A DNA stretch of 64,000 nucleotides from Acanthococcus lagerstroemiae (taxonomy: Eukaryota > Arthropoda > Insecta > Hemiptera > Eriococcidae). The notes below the pieces were generated by a model, which saw nothing but the letters and a program-made list of their open reading frames with translations, had not been told where the DNA came from and made no database searches. Below, one piece after another: positions 40,380 to 52,668 of the stretch. Each line of letters starts with the position of its first letter. Positions within the stretch are counted from its first letter, which is position 1. The stretch covers positions 23,772,603 to 23,836,602 of the forward strand of contig CM063112.1 of the NCBI GenBank assembly GCA_031841125.1, in the 5' to 3' direction. Position numbers and translations under genes: made by a program.

Positions 40380-41345
40380 CTTACACAATTGCTTCCTCTA
40401 TACAAATTATTTTCATCTGCAGCAACTCTTCAAGAGAGGCTTCAAGGGGCTAGGGGCATGTTGACATCATAACCTACCACCAGCAGGTGCTATTTACTAA
40501 TTTGTACAAATATGCCCTGTCTGAAAATCATTTTTTTCACCTGCATCTCCCTGAGAGGACCCCCCCAGGGGCTGAGGGCAAGTTAATGTTAAAATGTGAG
40601 AAATGAAAAATTAGCACTCCCTTAATAAAGGTATCTCACCAAATTTCCTCTGTTTTTCTCTATTTCTCACCATTCTTGAGATATTGCCTTTAAGAGAGGT
40701 TATAAAACGTTAAAAAAGAACCAATATTTCGAATTGACATATTATTCAAGTTGCATAACTTGCTACTGGCAGGCACAAATCATTTTTTTTTTGTTTCGCT
40801 GCATTTTTGATAAAAAATCATTTCCATCCACAGAATTTCTCCAAGAAAAACCTAGGAGGGGAAATCAGTGTTATCATCATATCATAACCAAGTTGGTTAT
40901 GATGTTGACTTACCTCACCCACCCCTTTAGTTTTTTTTTTGGGGAGAGATTCTATTGATGAATTTTTTTTATATAAGAAATGCAGTGAAACAAAGATAAA
41001 CTTGTGTCTGCCAATAGCAGGTTATGCAACTTGAATAACATGTAGATTCGAAAATGTTTTTATAACCTTGAGTAACCTTGGGGAGAAAAGGCAAATATCT
41101 CAAGAATGGTGAGAGACAGAGAAAAACGGAAGAAATTTGGTAAGATACCTTTATGAAAGAAGCGCTAATTTTTCATTCCCTGTATTTTAAGATTAACTTG
41201 CCCTGAGCCCTTGGGGGCTCCTCGTGGGGAGGTTTTGCTGAAGAAAATCATTTTTACAGAGGACATATTTGTACAAATTGGTAATTAGTACCTGCTGCTG
41301 ACAGGGTATGATGTCAACCTGCCCAGCCACTTGATGCTGCACGCT
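40380..41345. repeat. Near-perfect palindrome built from the 585-bp repeat
   Basis: The left arm (40380-40895) matches the reverse complement of the right arm (40897-41345). Examples are CAAGTTGCATAACTTGCTAC against CAAGTTGCATAACCTGCTAT, and TTTGTACAAATATG in both. The centre at about 40896 is ATCATAACCAA-GTTGGTTATGAT with essentially no spacer. Both arms are units of the repeat seen at 37850-39010. Confidence 0.8.
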
Positions 41346-42404
41346 CACTAACAAACAAATGTAAGGAGGTTTTGCCTGATCGAAACGGGGATTTCTTATC
41401 CTTTAACAAGGGGAGCAATTCAACTTGTGTATATTTCTAAATATATTTTCCCGTCGATAATTTTGAAATATTTGCAACCAAATCAATCAAGTGCTTTCAT
41501 CAGTATTTAGTATTTACTAACATAGTCATAAAAATGCCACTTTCGCTACAAAAAACAGTACTGCAGAAACACATTTTTGATGTAGGTATGCTTAGAAAAT
41601 CAATTTAGCGGCTTTATATCCGTCTTTATGTAACGCGAGGTATTCAGAAAAATGACTTACAATACAAGAGGGTACGTTCCCATCGACATACTCGTGCCAT
41701 TGGGATGTAAACTAGAAGTTTCAAGTGTTGGCAGCCCTGTATATACTCGTATTTGATCAGGTATGATTTACCGTAAGCGTGCAGCAAACTTCAACTATCA
41801 TTAAGTCGATTAGAAATTCACTCTCATAGAAAATTTGTCCTAAATTTAACTGCATCATCACCAAAAATTTGAATTATAATCAGTTCTGCTGGTAGAATAA
41901 TTTCTACTCTTTTTTATTACCCTCCTGAAGATAGTAGTTTTTCTGTTTGAAGGAACGCATAATCACTCATTTATTTACACCCGCATAGGTGATTTTGCAG
42001 CTCACTCTAGTGCAGGTTTATATCCCAATTGCTCTACTCGCTTTTGGCCCGTTTCGCAAATTGCACTCGTTGTCAAAAGTTCACTTTACCCTCTCGTATA
42101 GTAATATATTATTTCTATATCAATTTTACGAATTTACGAATGAATGGCGAGATGGTGACAAACGAAAAATGAGGATAAGATGATATAACGTTTCATCAGT
42201 GTGGCCAGTTAAGAGGGAATGAAAATATAACAGAAAAAATTACGGAACTATACGTAGCGACCGATAGGATCGCTGAGATTAGACTTTTTAAATAATTTTA
42301 CTGTTTTCAGTGCTAAATTTCCCCCGTTTCGCGTTATTTTCTCGAGGAGGGGCATGGTCCTCCCGACCCCCCCCCCCACCCTCCCCTCCTTTGGAACAGC
42401 CCTG
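41346..42404. other. Unassigned sequence
   Basis: No gene recognised. A C-rich MITE-like end with a TGGAACAGCCCTG terminus lies near 42350-42410. Confidence 0.4.
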
Positions 42405-42615
42405 TACTTAAATACTGATTTCTGGAACGTTCTGGAATGTTCGATCTTCAAGTTCGCAAAATGCGGTTATACGGTTTCATGTTTTGAAGATTAGCTTTCA
42501 GCTCTGATCAATTTCTCAGTGTAAATATTGATTTCTGAAACGTTCGATCTTCACGTTCCCAAGATGCAGTTGTACGATTTTATATTTGGAAGATCAGGTT
42601 ACAGCTCTGAACAAT
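42405..42615. repeat. Minisatellite, unit about 106 bp, locus 2
   Basis: Two copies of the same unit as 37500-37745 (AAATACTGATTTCTG-AACG, TTCGATCTTCA, AAAATGCGGTTATACG, TTTGGAAGAT-AG, CAGCTCTGA-CAATTTC), about 5 kb away in the same orientation. Confidence 0.75.
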
Positions 42616-42639
42616 TTCAAACACTGATCTGGGTTGGTT

Positions 42640-44350
42640 TTGCTCTGATTTAGCAACCAGTTCTCATCGCCGATATATTTCGTTGTTGTGTATGTATAGT
42701 GTTGTTGTTTTTTTTGTTAAAGTACCTTTTTATTTCGCGTTCGTTAGATCGTTGAAATCGCGGTGGCTTGTAATCAGACGAGGGCCGCCTTCTTGTCGGC
42801 GCATTTCAAGTCGAATTCGAACGAGCGCGGCGAACGAAAGCGGAAATTTCAACTGCCAAGAAACGAAAGTCCGAGAATCAGTGTCGCGTTATAGGATTTT
42901 GCAGAAACGCTAATTAGAGTTACCAAAATAATTACTTACGTGTCTGATTGATCCGTCACGGTGTCAGATGAATTCATGTCACATATATACGCTCTCCGAA
43001 GTATATAAAAAACTTATAAATTCGTGTTTTCCTCCTCTTCCTACGTGTTAAGAGCTTTTATTAAATTTACATGAAAAATGGGTTGTATAACAAAGATTTT
43101 TATACCGCCGATAATTTCACCCTCTTTTTGTTTTTGCAGATCGACTGGATACTTTTATAATTTAGTTTCGTACGTGTAATTGTAATACTAACGAAGAAAA
43201 AGACGTGTACAATTATAAATAATTATATTTTTTAATTCGAGAAACCATCAGCGTTAGTGTAGCCTCTGTAAAACGAATAATAGCGTGAAGATTTTTTAAC
43301 TACATATCTGATAATGAATTTTTATGTGAAAAGTGTTTTTCGCTTCGTTTTCTTCAAACTCGGTGTGTTCGCGAACGTCGAGAAAATATTTTTGATTTTA
43401 TATAGATAATTCGTTTTCCTTGTTATTACTGCTAAGAAAAGAAAAAAGTTTATTACGTTTGTTTTTTGTTTATTTGTTAATACTATTATTATTATTATTA
43501 TTATTATGTTACCTATACAGTGTGGATACCATTAGTAATGCGACTTTCATATACCACGAATAATTGTTATTCAGTATTAGTATTATGTTTTTCGTTTTTC
43601 GTTTTAGTATAAATCGATTTTGGAATATCTCGACGAGTCGCTTCGTACGTGAAGAGTGTCTCTCCGTTATTCGTGTATTATCTTTTAGCAGTACCCTCGC
43701 CCGTATTGGGAATCGAAATTCTACAATTGCGGTCGAGAAATTTCGAGCCCACTCGAATTTTCTAAGTTTTTACAGTTTTGCAATCCCTCGAATTCGTATA
43801 CGCGCTAATTTTAAAACGCTGTACAGTTCTCGATCGTGTGAACATAACCGCATTCAATCAATTCGAAAGATTATGCTCGAGTTTGTGTTTGCGAATGATG
43901 TCGGACCCTTTGGTCTGTCCTGTCAGCATGCTGCCCGCTCGGGTAAATGTTTGTTGTGTCCGCCAATGCAGATTAGCTTTTGATTAACGCATTCCAAAGA
44001 CGGCGATGAAAAATGAACAGTTGGCTTTCGTTGAATATGGTCTCGCCTTTGAAGAGGGACGTAACTCGCGATGCGAAAAATGGTCTGTACGACGGTGAAC
44101 GGCGAACATATTTCTTCCAAATTCGGTTTTAAATTCGTTAACAAAACTGTTTTGAAAACGGCACAGATGAATAATTATTCCGAATGGGCTTTGTGGCTGC
44201 GTAAATTCGGTAAAATTCGATGGTATTCTGGTACTAAAACAATATATTTAGTACCGAAGATACCGGATCTAAAATCACGTAACGTCGAGGCCCCTCATCC
44301 CGTGCCCTGTTGGACACAATGAATCTTAGGCTCTGAAGGTGGCTACGCGA
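42640..44350 (+). other. Low-repeat island, possible UTR or regulatory block
   Basis: About 1.7 kb without recognisable transposons, with more CG dinucleotides than the flanks. It has several T-rich tracts and a (TTA)n microsatellite at 43484-43508. The frames at 42683-42913, 43564-43983 and 44071-44322 have no known domain. It could be a distal 3' UTR segment, a regulatory region or an unspliced exon of an unseen gene. Confidence 0.3.
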
Positions 44351-44901
44351 AATAACCTAAATTCTAGTTGGCGTAAAAATCCTCAGTCAATTTTTCGTTT
44401 ATGTCTCGTTTTTATATCTTGAAAGCTGGAGTTTTGCTGGAGGAGAGCGGGGGTAGACCATCAGATCGTCAAATTTTTAATACACGTATGTCTCAAAGTG
44501 CGTGACTCCAATAGAAAACACATCCGTTAGTGGATAGGTATGTTTGCCTGCTCTTACTTTTGGAAGGGGTACAAATATGAGCATTTGAAGAATATACACG
44601 TATGCAGTATGCGTAGCATGAATGGAAATATCTCAGCATTTTACGAATAGACAAACTGGTGGAATATTTTGGTATTAACAGGAGACAGTAGTGGTTGACC
44701 ACTTATAAAAATTATCGCAATAAAATCTACAAGATGCTCACAAAATAATTCTTTGGTAAAAGAAAAATAATAATAAAATAATACTTTTTGTATTTTTCAA
44801 TTTGCCATGAAAATTGTGCTTCAACCCCAGCGGTTTTTCATAGGTAAAACGATTTCCTCCTTCATACTCTTTAAAAATAATCCTTGACCCCACTGCCCTA
44901 C

Positions 44902-45169
44902 CATAGGCACCGACTTGGCACTTTTTTTTTGGGGGGGGGAGCTTCGCCCCCTCAATATTTTCAAGTCAAAAATGGAAAAAGTGCAACAAATTTCATCAGC
45001 AATGTTTAAATTTAACAAAAAAAGAAAAAAAAAGAGAAAACGAATAAGAATAAAATCGATAATACCGAAATATTAAACGCATCTCAATAAAATAATCAAA
45101 GAAAAAACCGCGCTCCGACCGATTCTGCCCCCCGCCCCCACAAACATTTTCCATAAGTCGGCGCCTATG
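44902..45169. mobile_element. hAT MITE (268 bp)
   Basis: Inverted ends CATAGGCACCGACTTGG and, inverted, CATAGGCGCCGACTTATGG. An exact 8-bp duplication TGCCCTAC lies at 44894-44901 and 45170-45177. The interior has a G-run at one side and a C-run at the other. Confidence 0.9.
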
Positions 45170-45177
45170 TGCCCTAC

Positions 45178-45839
45178 CCATTTTAATTCTAAAATTTGAA
45201 AATTTCAATCAGTTCAATGTTCTACATCAAAAATTATAATTTTCATAGTCTCACGGTCTCCTAGATTCTAATTTGCAAGAAGTACGAGGCCTATAACCAA
45301 GAGTGAAGCCTGGGACTTGTGGCTTTTGACCACTTCGTTTACCCCCGGCGAAATTTCTTGCTATACTAGAAACACTGCGGCGGGAAAAGTCATTAGACCC
45401 AATTCTTACTCAGTACACTCTTTTTATTAATAAAAACTTAGAAGGTGAGACTTGAGAGAAATTTGCATAAAAACTCGTGATTGTAAAATTTTTCATCTTT
45501 TAGCTTTGTATGTAAACAAACATTTCATTTCATTTCTAAAACCACATAAATCCAGGACTTATGGGGTCTTAGAAATGACTATGGTTCAGCTACTAGCACG
45601 TTGTATATTGAAAGTGGATCACCGGAAGAAACCTAATACCACTGTCAATCGATAGAGAGTGCCTCAAACATTTTTAAAATCAATGAAAACGTGAGATTCG
45701 CTATCTTGGTGACTTATGGGGTTTTTAAACTGACCGAATCAGTTACAATTTTGTTTTTTTAACAGGCAAAGAAATTTTGTAGGCTTCAGACATGAAATAG
45801 TGTGTGCAAAATTTCATCCAAAAATATTGAAAATTATTC
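45178..45839. other. Unassigned sequence
   Basis: No gene or repeat recognised. Confidence 0.4.
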
Positions 45840-48150
45840 GATTTAATGTTAAATTTACATTTGAGGTCAAACTGATGAATAAGACCAACTTGAAACTGAA
45901 TTTAGAATCAAATTAAAATTTTAGACCAAATTAATGTTTGAGATGAAACTTAAATACAAGATCAAATAAACATTTAAGATAAAAATAAATTCAAGATCAA
46001 ACTTTGATTCTAGATTCATTAAAAATTTGAAGTCATCGAAAATAAAAATAAGGTCAACCTCAAATTTAGGGTCAAATAAAAATCTGAGATTAAATAAAAA
46101 TTTCAAATCAAACTAAAATTGAAAGTAAAATTAAAACTGAATGTCACCCTAAAATTTGAAGCAAAATAAAAATCTAAGGTCAAACTTAAATTTAAATAGA
46201 AATTCACAATCAAGCTAAAAATTGATATAAAAAATCTGGAATTAATCTAAAACTTGAAATCAAACTAAAATTTGTGGTCGATCTAAAATCTGAATGTAAT
46301 TGAAATTTAAGGTCAAAAAAAATTTAACATCAACCTAAAACTAAGGTCAGAGTAAAATGTCCAACAAACTTCAAATTCAAGGTCAACTTAAAATTTGAAG
46401 TCAAATAACATTTTTAGATAAATTAAAATTTGAGGTCGGTCTATACACTGAGACCCAACCAACCAAAATTTAATGTCAAATTCTAATCTTAGGTCATATT
46501 AAAATTTAAGGTCAAAATTTAAGGGCAAATTAATTAATGTCTCAGGTCAAACTAAAAGTTAGTCTGACCAAAATATAAAAGCAAATTAAAGTGTGAGGTT
46601 AAATTTAAATTCAAATTCACATTGAGATTTAAAGTCAAACTGGAATTTTGAAATTTAGGGTCAAATAAAAATCGAGGGTCATCAAACTCAAATTGAGGCC
46701 GTATTAGAATTAGATATCAACTTAAAATCTTAAATCAAACTGAAATTTAAAGTAAAATTAAAACTGAATGACACCCTAAAATTTGAAGTAAAATAAAAAT
46801 CTTAGGTCGAACTAAAATTTAAATAAGAATTTAGAATCAAGCTAAAAATTGACATAAATAATCTGAAATTAATCTAAAACTAAAATCGAACTAAAATGTG
46901 TGGTCGATCTAAAATCTGCATTTAAATAAAAATTTAAGATTAAACAAAAATTTGATAGTAACCTAAAACTGGGGTCAGAGTAAAATGTCAAGCAAACTTA
47001 AAATTCAAGGTCAAGTTAGAATTTAAAATCAAATAGAATTTTGGGGATAAATTAAAATTTTAGGTCGGTCTATACACTGAGGCCTAACCAAAATGTTTTA
47101 TGAAACCAAAATTTAATGTCAAATAATAATTTTAGGTCATATTAAAATTTAATCTCAACTTATATTTAAGGGCTAATAAATATCTAAAGTCAAACTAAAA
47201 GTTGAGGTCCGGCCAAAATATGAAAGCAAATTAAAGTGTGAGGTTAAATTTAAATTCAAATTCAAATTGAGATTTACAGTCAAACTGGAATTTTGAAATG
47301 TAGGGTCAAATACACGTCGAAGGTCACCAAACTGAAATTGAGGCCGTATTAAAATTAGATATCAACTTAAAATTTTAAATCAAACTGAAATTTAAAGTAA
47401 AATTAAAGCTGAATGACACCCTAAAATTTGAAGCAGAATAAAAATCTGAGGTCAAACTGAAACTTAAATAAAAATTTAGAATCAAGCTAAAAATTGACAT
47501 GAAAAATCTAAAGTTAATCGATATCTTGAAATCAAACTAAAATTTGTGATCTATCTAAAATCCGTGTTTAAATTAAAATTTAAGGTTAAACCAAAATTTG
47601 ATATCAACCCAACACTAAAGTCAGAGTAAAATTCCAAACAAACTTAAAATTCAAGGTCAAGTTAAGATTTGAAGTCAAATAAAATGATGTGGATAAATTA
47701 AAGTTTGAGGTCGGCCTACACACCGAGGCCAAACCACAATATTTAGTGAAACTAAAATTTAATGTCAAATTCCAATTTTAGGTCATATTAAAATGTCAGG
47801 TCAACTTAAATTTAAGGGCAAATTAATATCTAAGATCAAACTAAAAGTTGAGGTTTGACCAAAATATAAAAGCAAATTTAAATTTGAGGTCAAATTTAAA
47901 TTCAAATTTAGATCTAAAGTCAAATTGGAATTTTGAAATTTAGGATGAAATAAAAGTCGAAGGTCTCAAACTGAAATTGAGGTTGTGTTGAAATTTGATA
48001 TCAACTTAGAAGTTCAAGCCAACTTAAATGCTAACTAAACACTGAAGGCCAAGATAAAAATTAAAAATAAAGGTCAATTTGAAATTTTAGGTCCAATTGA
48101 AATTTGAGTTCAAACTAAATTTTAAGGCAAAATTACAATTTCCAGTTGAA
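45840..48150. repeat. AT-rich higher-order array with AGGTCA hexamers
   Basis: The short core is variants of AGGTCAAACTAAAATTTGA. Above this sits a higher-order unit of about 630-645 bp, repeated roughly three times. Landmarks CAAGCTAAAAATTGA recur at about 46211, 46838 and 47483, and GAGGC-(T/A)AACCA at about 46450, 47080 and 47727. At least fifteen exact AGGTCA hexamers are present. There is no coding potential. Confidence 0.9.
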
Positions 48151-48294
48151 CCGAAGAAAAGAAAAATGTCAATTTTGAGAGGGAAAGAGCATGTATTTTG
48201 TGCTCCTCTTTGCCCTATTAAAATGATCTGGGTGGAGGGGGAGTATTTCCCCGACTAAATAAATCGATGGAAAGAATATTAAAACCTTCACGTA

Positions 48295-48483
48295 CATGGT
48301 CTGATTGGCCGAGTGGATGCGTTAGTCTCGGAATCCGAAGGTCCCGGGTTCGAGCCCACGTAGCAACTCTCCGGATTTTGACCAGAAGGGAAGAGGGCTA
48401 AGACAGCTCTAACAGCCTCCCCGACGTCACTGAGGTAATGCTCGAAAGGGCGGATTCCAGGGGTTGAGAGCAAATTAGAAAAG
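48295..48483 (+). mobile_element. tRNA-derived SINE, complete copy 3 with target duplication
   Basis: A 14-bp direct repeat, AAAACCTTCACGTA, flanks the element (48281-48294 and 48484-48497), the signature of LINE-driven retroposition. The head has box A (TGGCCGAGTGG) and box B (GGTCCCGGGTTCGAGCCC). The body contains CTCCGGATTTTGACC, AGCTCTAACAGCCTCCCCGA and GAGGTAATGCTCGAAAGG. The tail is A-rich. Confidence 0.93.
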
Positions 48484-48497
48484 AAAACCTTCACGTA

Positions 48498-49619
48498 TAT
48501 CTCGACTTCAATTTTAGATTTCTAATTTCAACCCGGAAATATTTTGTAATTAAAAAAAAAATTGCTAGGGATTTTTACACAAATTAAGACAGATTAACTT
48601 GTGGGTCCAAAACATTTCGAAATAAAGATCTTCTTTTTCTTTGAACCACCGTAATGAGTCCCTTTCGTATTGTGCAGTAGAGAATGACGGGAGGGGAAGT
48701 AGTCTTGCTCAGGGAGAAAAAGCCTGGGGTCTATGAAGCACAAATGGTTGTTTATGGAAAATGGAGGCGGTTTCGATACCGAATTATAACTTACTAGTCC
48801 TGGACAAGAATTCCAAAATCACGAAAATTCAAGGTTCCTTATCCGGGTTACTCTTGGATACCACAAGTCTACTTTGTGGTGTACTGAGGTCATATTTCAA
48901 ATTGTGTTCTAGATCAACTTCGATATTCGAAAAGGCTACGTGGTTTTGTGAAGTTACTTAGAAGGGGGGAAGGTATACGGCACAATTTATCGGTTTTGAG
49001 GAATGTAAGATTAACAAAAAAAAATCAACAAATTCATTCCTGGAATCTGATCATAGGGTAATTGAATCCAATTAGAACCTTCGAGGACATTTTTTTTGCT
49101 TGGTGATCGTGAAATTTTGAATTTCAATTGGAGAAACAAACAATCATAGTTCAAGAATTAGTAAATTTGGGAATTCAACCACTGCCGTTAACAGAACTGA
49201 AAATGCTACAACATTTTTTTCTTCCTGTTTTTGCTTAAAATGTTCAAATTGTAATTTGTTGTTGAAAAAGTCATTCAATACTCAGGAATTTTTCGAAAGT
49301 TGAAAAAATTGGAAAATTCAGTCCGCAGAATTATAAATATTGCAAGTTTTCTATATTATTTTCTTCTCGCTAAAAATTCAAACCTTCACCTAGACTGGCA
49401 TTTTGGTAAGATGGAGAGATACGGTGGTACAGTGTATCCCATGAAAGAGTTTGGGTGAATAAAAAGTATTAATTGTACCCCCAGCCCTCCAGAAAGTCAG
49501 AAAGTTCAAAAACCATTTAGCAAGACAGTTTTCAGAACACCTTTTCATTTGAAAACCGAAAACTGACGGCAAGTTCGAGTCTTCTCGAAAGGGGATCAAC
49601 TTTTCCGAACTACACCGTT
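48498..49619. other. Unassigned sequence
   Basis: No gene recognised. The small frames at 48761-48961 and 49390-49599 (minus) have no known domain. Confidence 0.4.
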
Positions 49620-50640
49620 CCCCCGGAATATATTATTTTTCTCGTGTCGATCCAGACGTCAGTTCAAAACAAAAAAGTGAGACCTTTCCAGTTTACATTC
49701 TGCATAGATACCTCTACCACTGGTAATAAGATATCATCAGTCACTATCCCGTTTTAATTATTTCGCGATACGCCTTCGATACACCGTCGTCGGGATACTG
49801 CGTACTTCTAAAAATCAATTTCTAAAACGATTAATCTCGTACTCTGAACGCTCTCGCCATTTCCATTTGGACGTACTCGGGCGAAAATAAACACGGCCTT
49901 TGCGCCGAGCCGACTGCGTGCATGAATCAGACAGAGGTCACGTTCGCCCTGACAAATACAACAAATATTTGCCTAACGTGCTTGTACAGTCGAATTCGTT
50001 AACCTTAAATCATAGAAAGAGGTTCGTTGGTTCGCAATTACGATTTTACCGGGCTGGTTTTTCCAGTTTTCCAGTCTTGCAACGTCAACCGCCAAATTAC
50101 AACTTCTCAGAAAAAGTCAAGAAAAAAAAGTTCACGAAAACCGTATAGACATTTACGATGTGTTTGCTGAGAATGGCTCTCGTGCTCAAAATCATCCCTC
50201 ATCAAATACCATGTGTTCAAACTGTTTTTAATTTTTTTTTTTTTCGCTCTGCATAATACATATACGGTTTTCGAGACAATTTTCTTCCGCGTTTTTATCT
50301 GAACTTTATTTTTTCATTTTGTAATGATCGTTTTACTTTTTTTTTTTTTTTTTTCTTTTTTTTCAACCGATTATAATGAATGTTGTAAAAAAGAGAAATC
50401 GTGTATTTATGTAGAAAGTTCAGTATAGAAACCGAACACGTTTGAATTTTATTCGTCTACCGGCATTATTGTAACGAATTATCATTATGTATTTCAAACG
50501 AACAGTAATGCTGATAAAATCAATTACAAAAATTGTAACTGCCAACTACGTATATTTTAATAAAAGAGATTTATTATTTATCGTTTTCTGTATGCATTCT
50601 TGCAATGACAATAAGGAAATCCTTTTTTAAAAAAAAGAAT
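49620..50640 (+). other. Low-repeat island ending in poly(A)-signal-like sequence
   Basis: Resembles transcribed host sequence: few repeats, CG-containing at 49700-50100, then T-rich. It ends with TTTTAATAAAAGAGATT (50553-50570) and AAGAATAAATAAAAAAAAAA (50635-50654). An 82-codon frame at 49900-50148 has no recognised domain. It may be a terminal exon or 3' UTR of the Drep2-like gene or of an unrecognised transcript. Confidence 0.3.
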
Positions 50641-50879
50641 AAATAAAAAAAAAAGCAAGAGCAGGAATGTCTCCGAGCTTGATTGAGTGTTTGCGTTGGG
50701 TGATCATCCGAGACAGTGGTCACCACAAATTATTATATAACTTGTCAATAAAGGTCAATGAGGGGGGGGGGGCTGTTGGATTCAGTCTTTTGCGATTCTT
50801 TGCTGTGGAGAATTCGATTTTCAAAGCGGTTCCCCCGACTCCATTTTAGCGATTCATTTTTTCTTCTTTTTTTTTTCTA

Positions 50880-52080
50880 TGCTGAGATGGGTTATTCTTC
50901 AAAAATGTTGATATTTCAGTCCCCAGCGGTTATCTTATAAGTTATTAATGATACGTATGTTGTGTTTTTTTTTCTTTTTTCGTTGATAGATTCTACTTTT
51001 TCAAGGTTTCAGAAGAAAATTTGATCCACTTTTAATTGGTCAAAATCGGATTAAATATGCTAAAATCTTCGTCGGCATATGGCTGTCCCTCTAACAATTT
51101 TTATTATTATTCTTTTTTTTTCCCTAAATTTTCAAATCATAAATTATATTAGAACAAACTAGCAAAATAATTCTACTCTGGATAAATGGATGAATGAGTT
51201 AAATTTAAATTTAAATTTATTATAATAAAAATTAGATTTATTAACATTAATATTGAATTTAATCTTAGTAGAATTGGTCATGGAGAATTTTTAATTAAAT
51301 AAAAAGAATTAATATTTTTTTTAAATTATATAAAAATTAACAAAAATAAAGATAATTTTATCAAAATTAAATTTACAATTTAATATTAAATTTTATTTTA
51401 TTTTTAAATTTAAAATTTTTATATATTAAATAATCTCTATTTTTTTCTAATTCAATTAAAATATATTAATTCTTTTATTAAGTTGGTAGGGTGGAAATTG
51501 CGTCTTCACAGCTGAAAGTCAGTGTTGCCAATCTTGAAGATTGTCCCTCGATTTCTTGTCTTTTGGCATGGCTCTTCTTCAACCAATCAGAAAACAGGAG
51601 TTTCAATATTTTTTCGTCGTAATTCATTGTCAAACTGTATATATTCCTATCAGAGCAATACGGTCCGCATACCAAATCCCGGTCTCGTGCATCCGCGTAT
51701 TATTGTCTACAATTAAGAGTTAAAAATAAAAAGTGTCTTACGATATGGTCATCTTTATGCAATGATAGACGTTCATCATCCGAAAATAATTACATCCAAT
51801 TAATGGGTTAGTATGCCTTTATCAACTCACCGTACAATTTTTTGTTTTGGAATGTACTAATCAACGGCAGAACACTTTTTGTTCGCTATTGTCTTTCGGC
51901 ATGGACTTTTACATGTGTCCTTTGGCATGGCATCCATTATTTTGAACGCCATGCCAAAATACAGAATCCAGTCACTGTCTGCCCAATCTTATCAATATGT
52001 TGTACAGAACGCCTCTTAACGACTCCCATCAAAAAAAGTTCAAATACCCCCTATTTTCCTCCATAAGAAAACATATTTGA
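50880..52080 (-). repeat. Composite repeat family A, partial copy 3
   Basis: Inverted relative to copy 1 and matching 7430-8105. Shared marks are GATATTTCAGTCCCCAGCGG, ATTTGATCCACTTTTAAT, GACGTTCATCATCC, TTTCGGCATGG and GGCATGGCATCCATTATTTT. It is interrupted at 51161-51598 by an insert absent from copy 1. Confidence 0.7.
51161..51480. other. Extremely AT-rich insert of unknown origin
   Basis: Within composite-repeat copy 3, between AGAACAAACT and AGTTGGTAGGG, lies about 320 bp of almost pure A and T. It contains AAATTTAAATTTAAATTTA and very few G or C. It is far more AT-rich than anything else in the window. Mitochondrial DNA or DNA of an AT-rich endosymbiont is possible. A short frame reads FNLSRIGHGEFLIK and then stops. 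Origin is unresolved. Confidence 0.6.
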
Positions 52081-52668
52081 AGAATAATGACCCAGAAAGA
52101 GAAAAACCAGAAAAGTGATACAACTGATACAAGTTAAAAATAAACATTAGGTAAATATAATAATTTTATGTTTTATTACAAATCAACACGTAAACTATTT
52201 GGTGAACTTAATTTTGAACTAGTTTATCCCCCCCCCCCCAACAAAAAAGATGAACTAGTTCACGATTTTGGACCTGATTATCAACTTGTTCATTTTCTGT
52301 TCATCTATTTTTTCATAAAGTTTTTCTTTCTTTTCTTGGGGGAAGGAGAGGGGCGGTTCTTGTTCGTTTCCACTTTCCAGATTTTAGTTTGAACTTTCAT
52401 AATGGTTTCAGTTTTCATATTAAGAATGTCAATGTAATTTTAATCAACAATCTCATAGGATTTTAATAGGGATTTTAAAAAATTTGGGTAATAGCCTAGT
52501 TTTCAGTTGTCGGCTAATACCGCAAAGAGAAATTTTTGCTCGCTACGATGAACTAGATCAGTCAGAAGACTAAGTGAACAAGAGCATGAACTAAGTAGTT
52601 CACTAAAAATGGAAAAGAACAAGAGCAAGTTCATTAAATAGTGAACTACACCCAGCTCTGGATGTAAC
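52081..52668. other. Unassigned sequence
   Basis: Contains repeated GTTCA/TGAACTAGTT motifs (52195-52260 and 52545-52650), suggesting the ends of a mobile element of about 450 bp with AACTAGTTCA-like inverted ends. Not resolved further. Confidence 0.4.

Noticed and set aside
43564..43983. 139-codon open frame as a gene
   Set aside because: No recognisable domain and no splice or codon signal; an overlapping frame is equally open. Kept only as part of a low-repeat island.
48298..48372. Functional tRNA gene (Ser/Leu-like)
   Set aside because: A and B boxes are present, but the acceptor and arms do not pair as in a real tRNA. The sequence continues as a 189-bp body with a retroposon-type target duplication.
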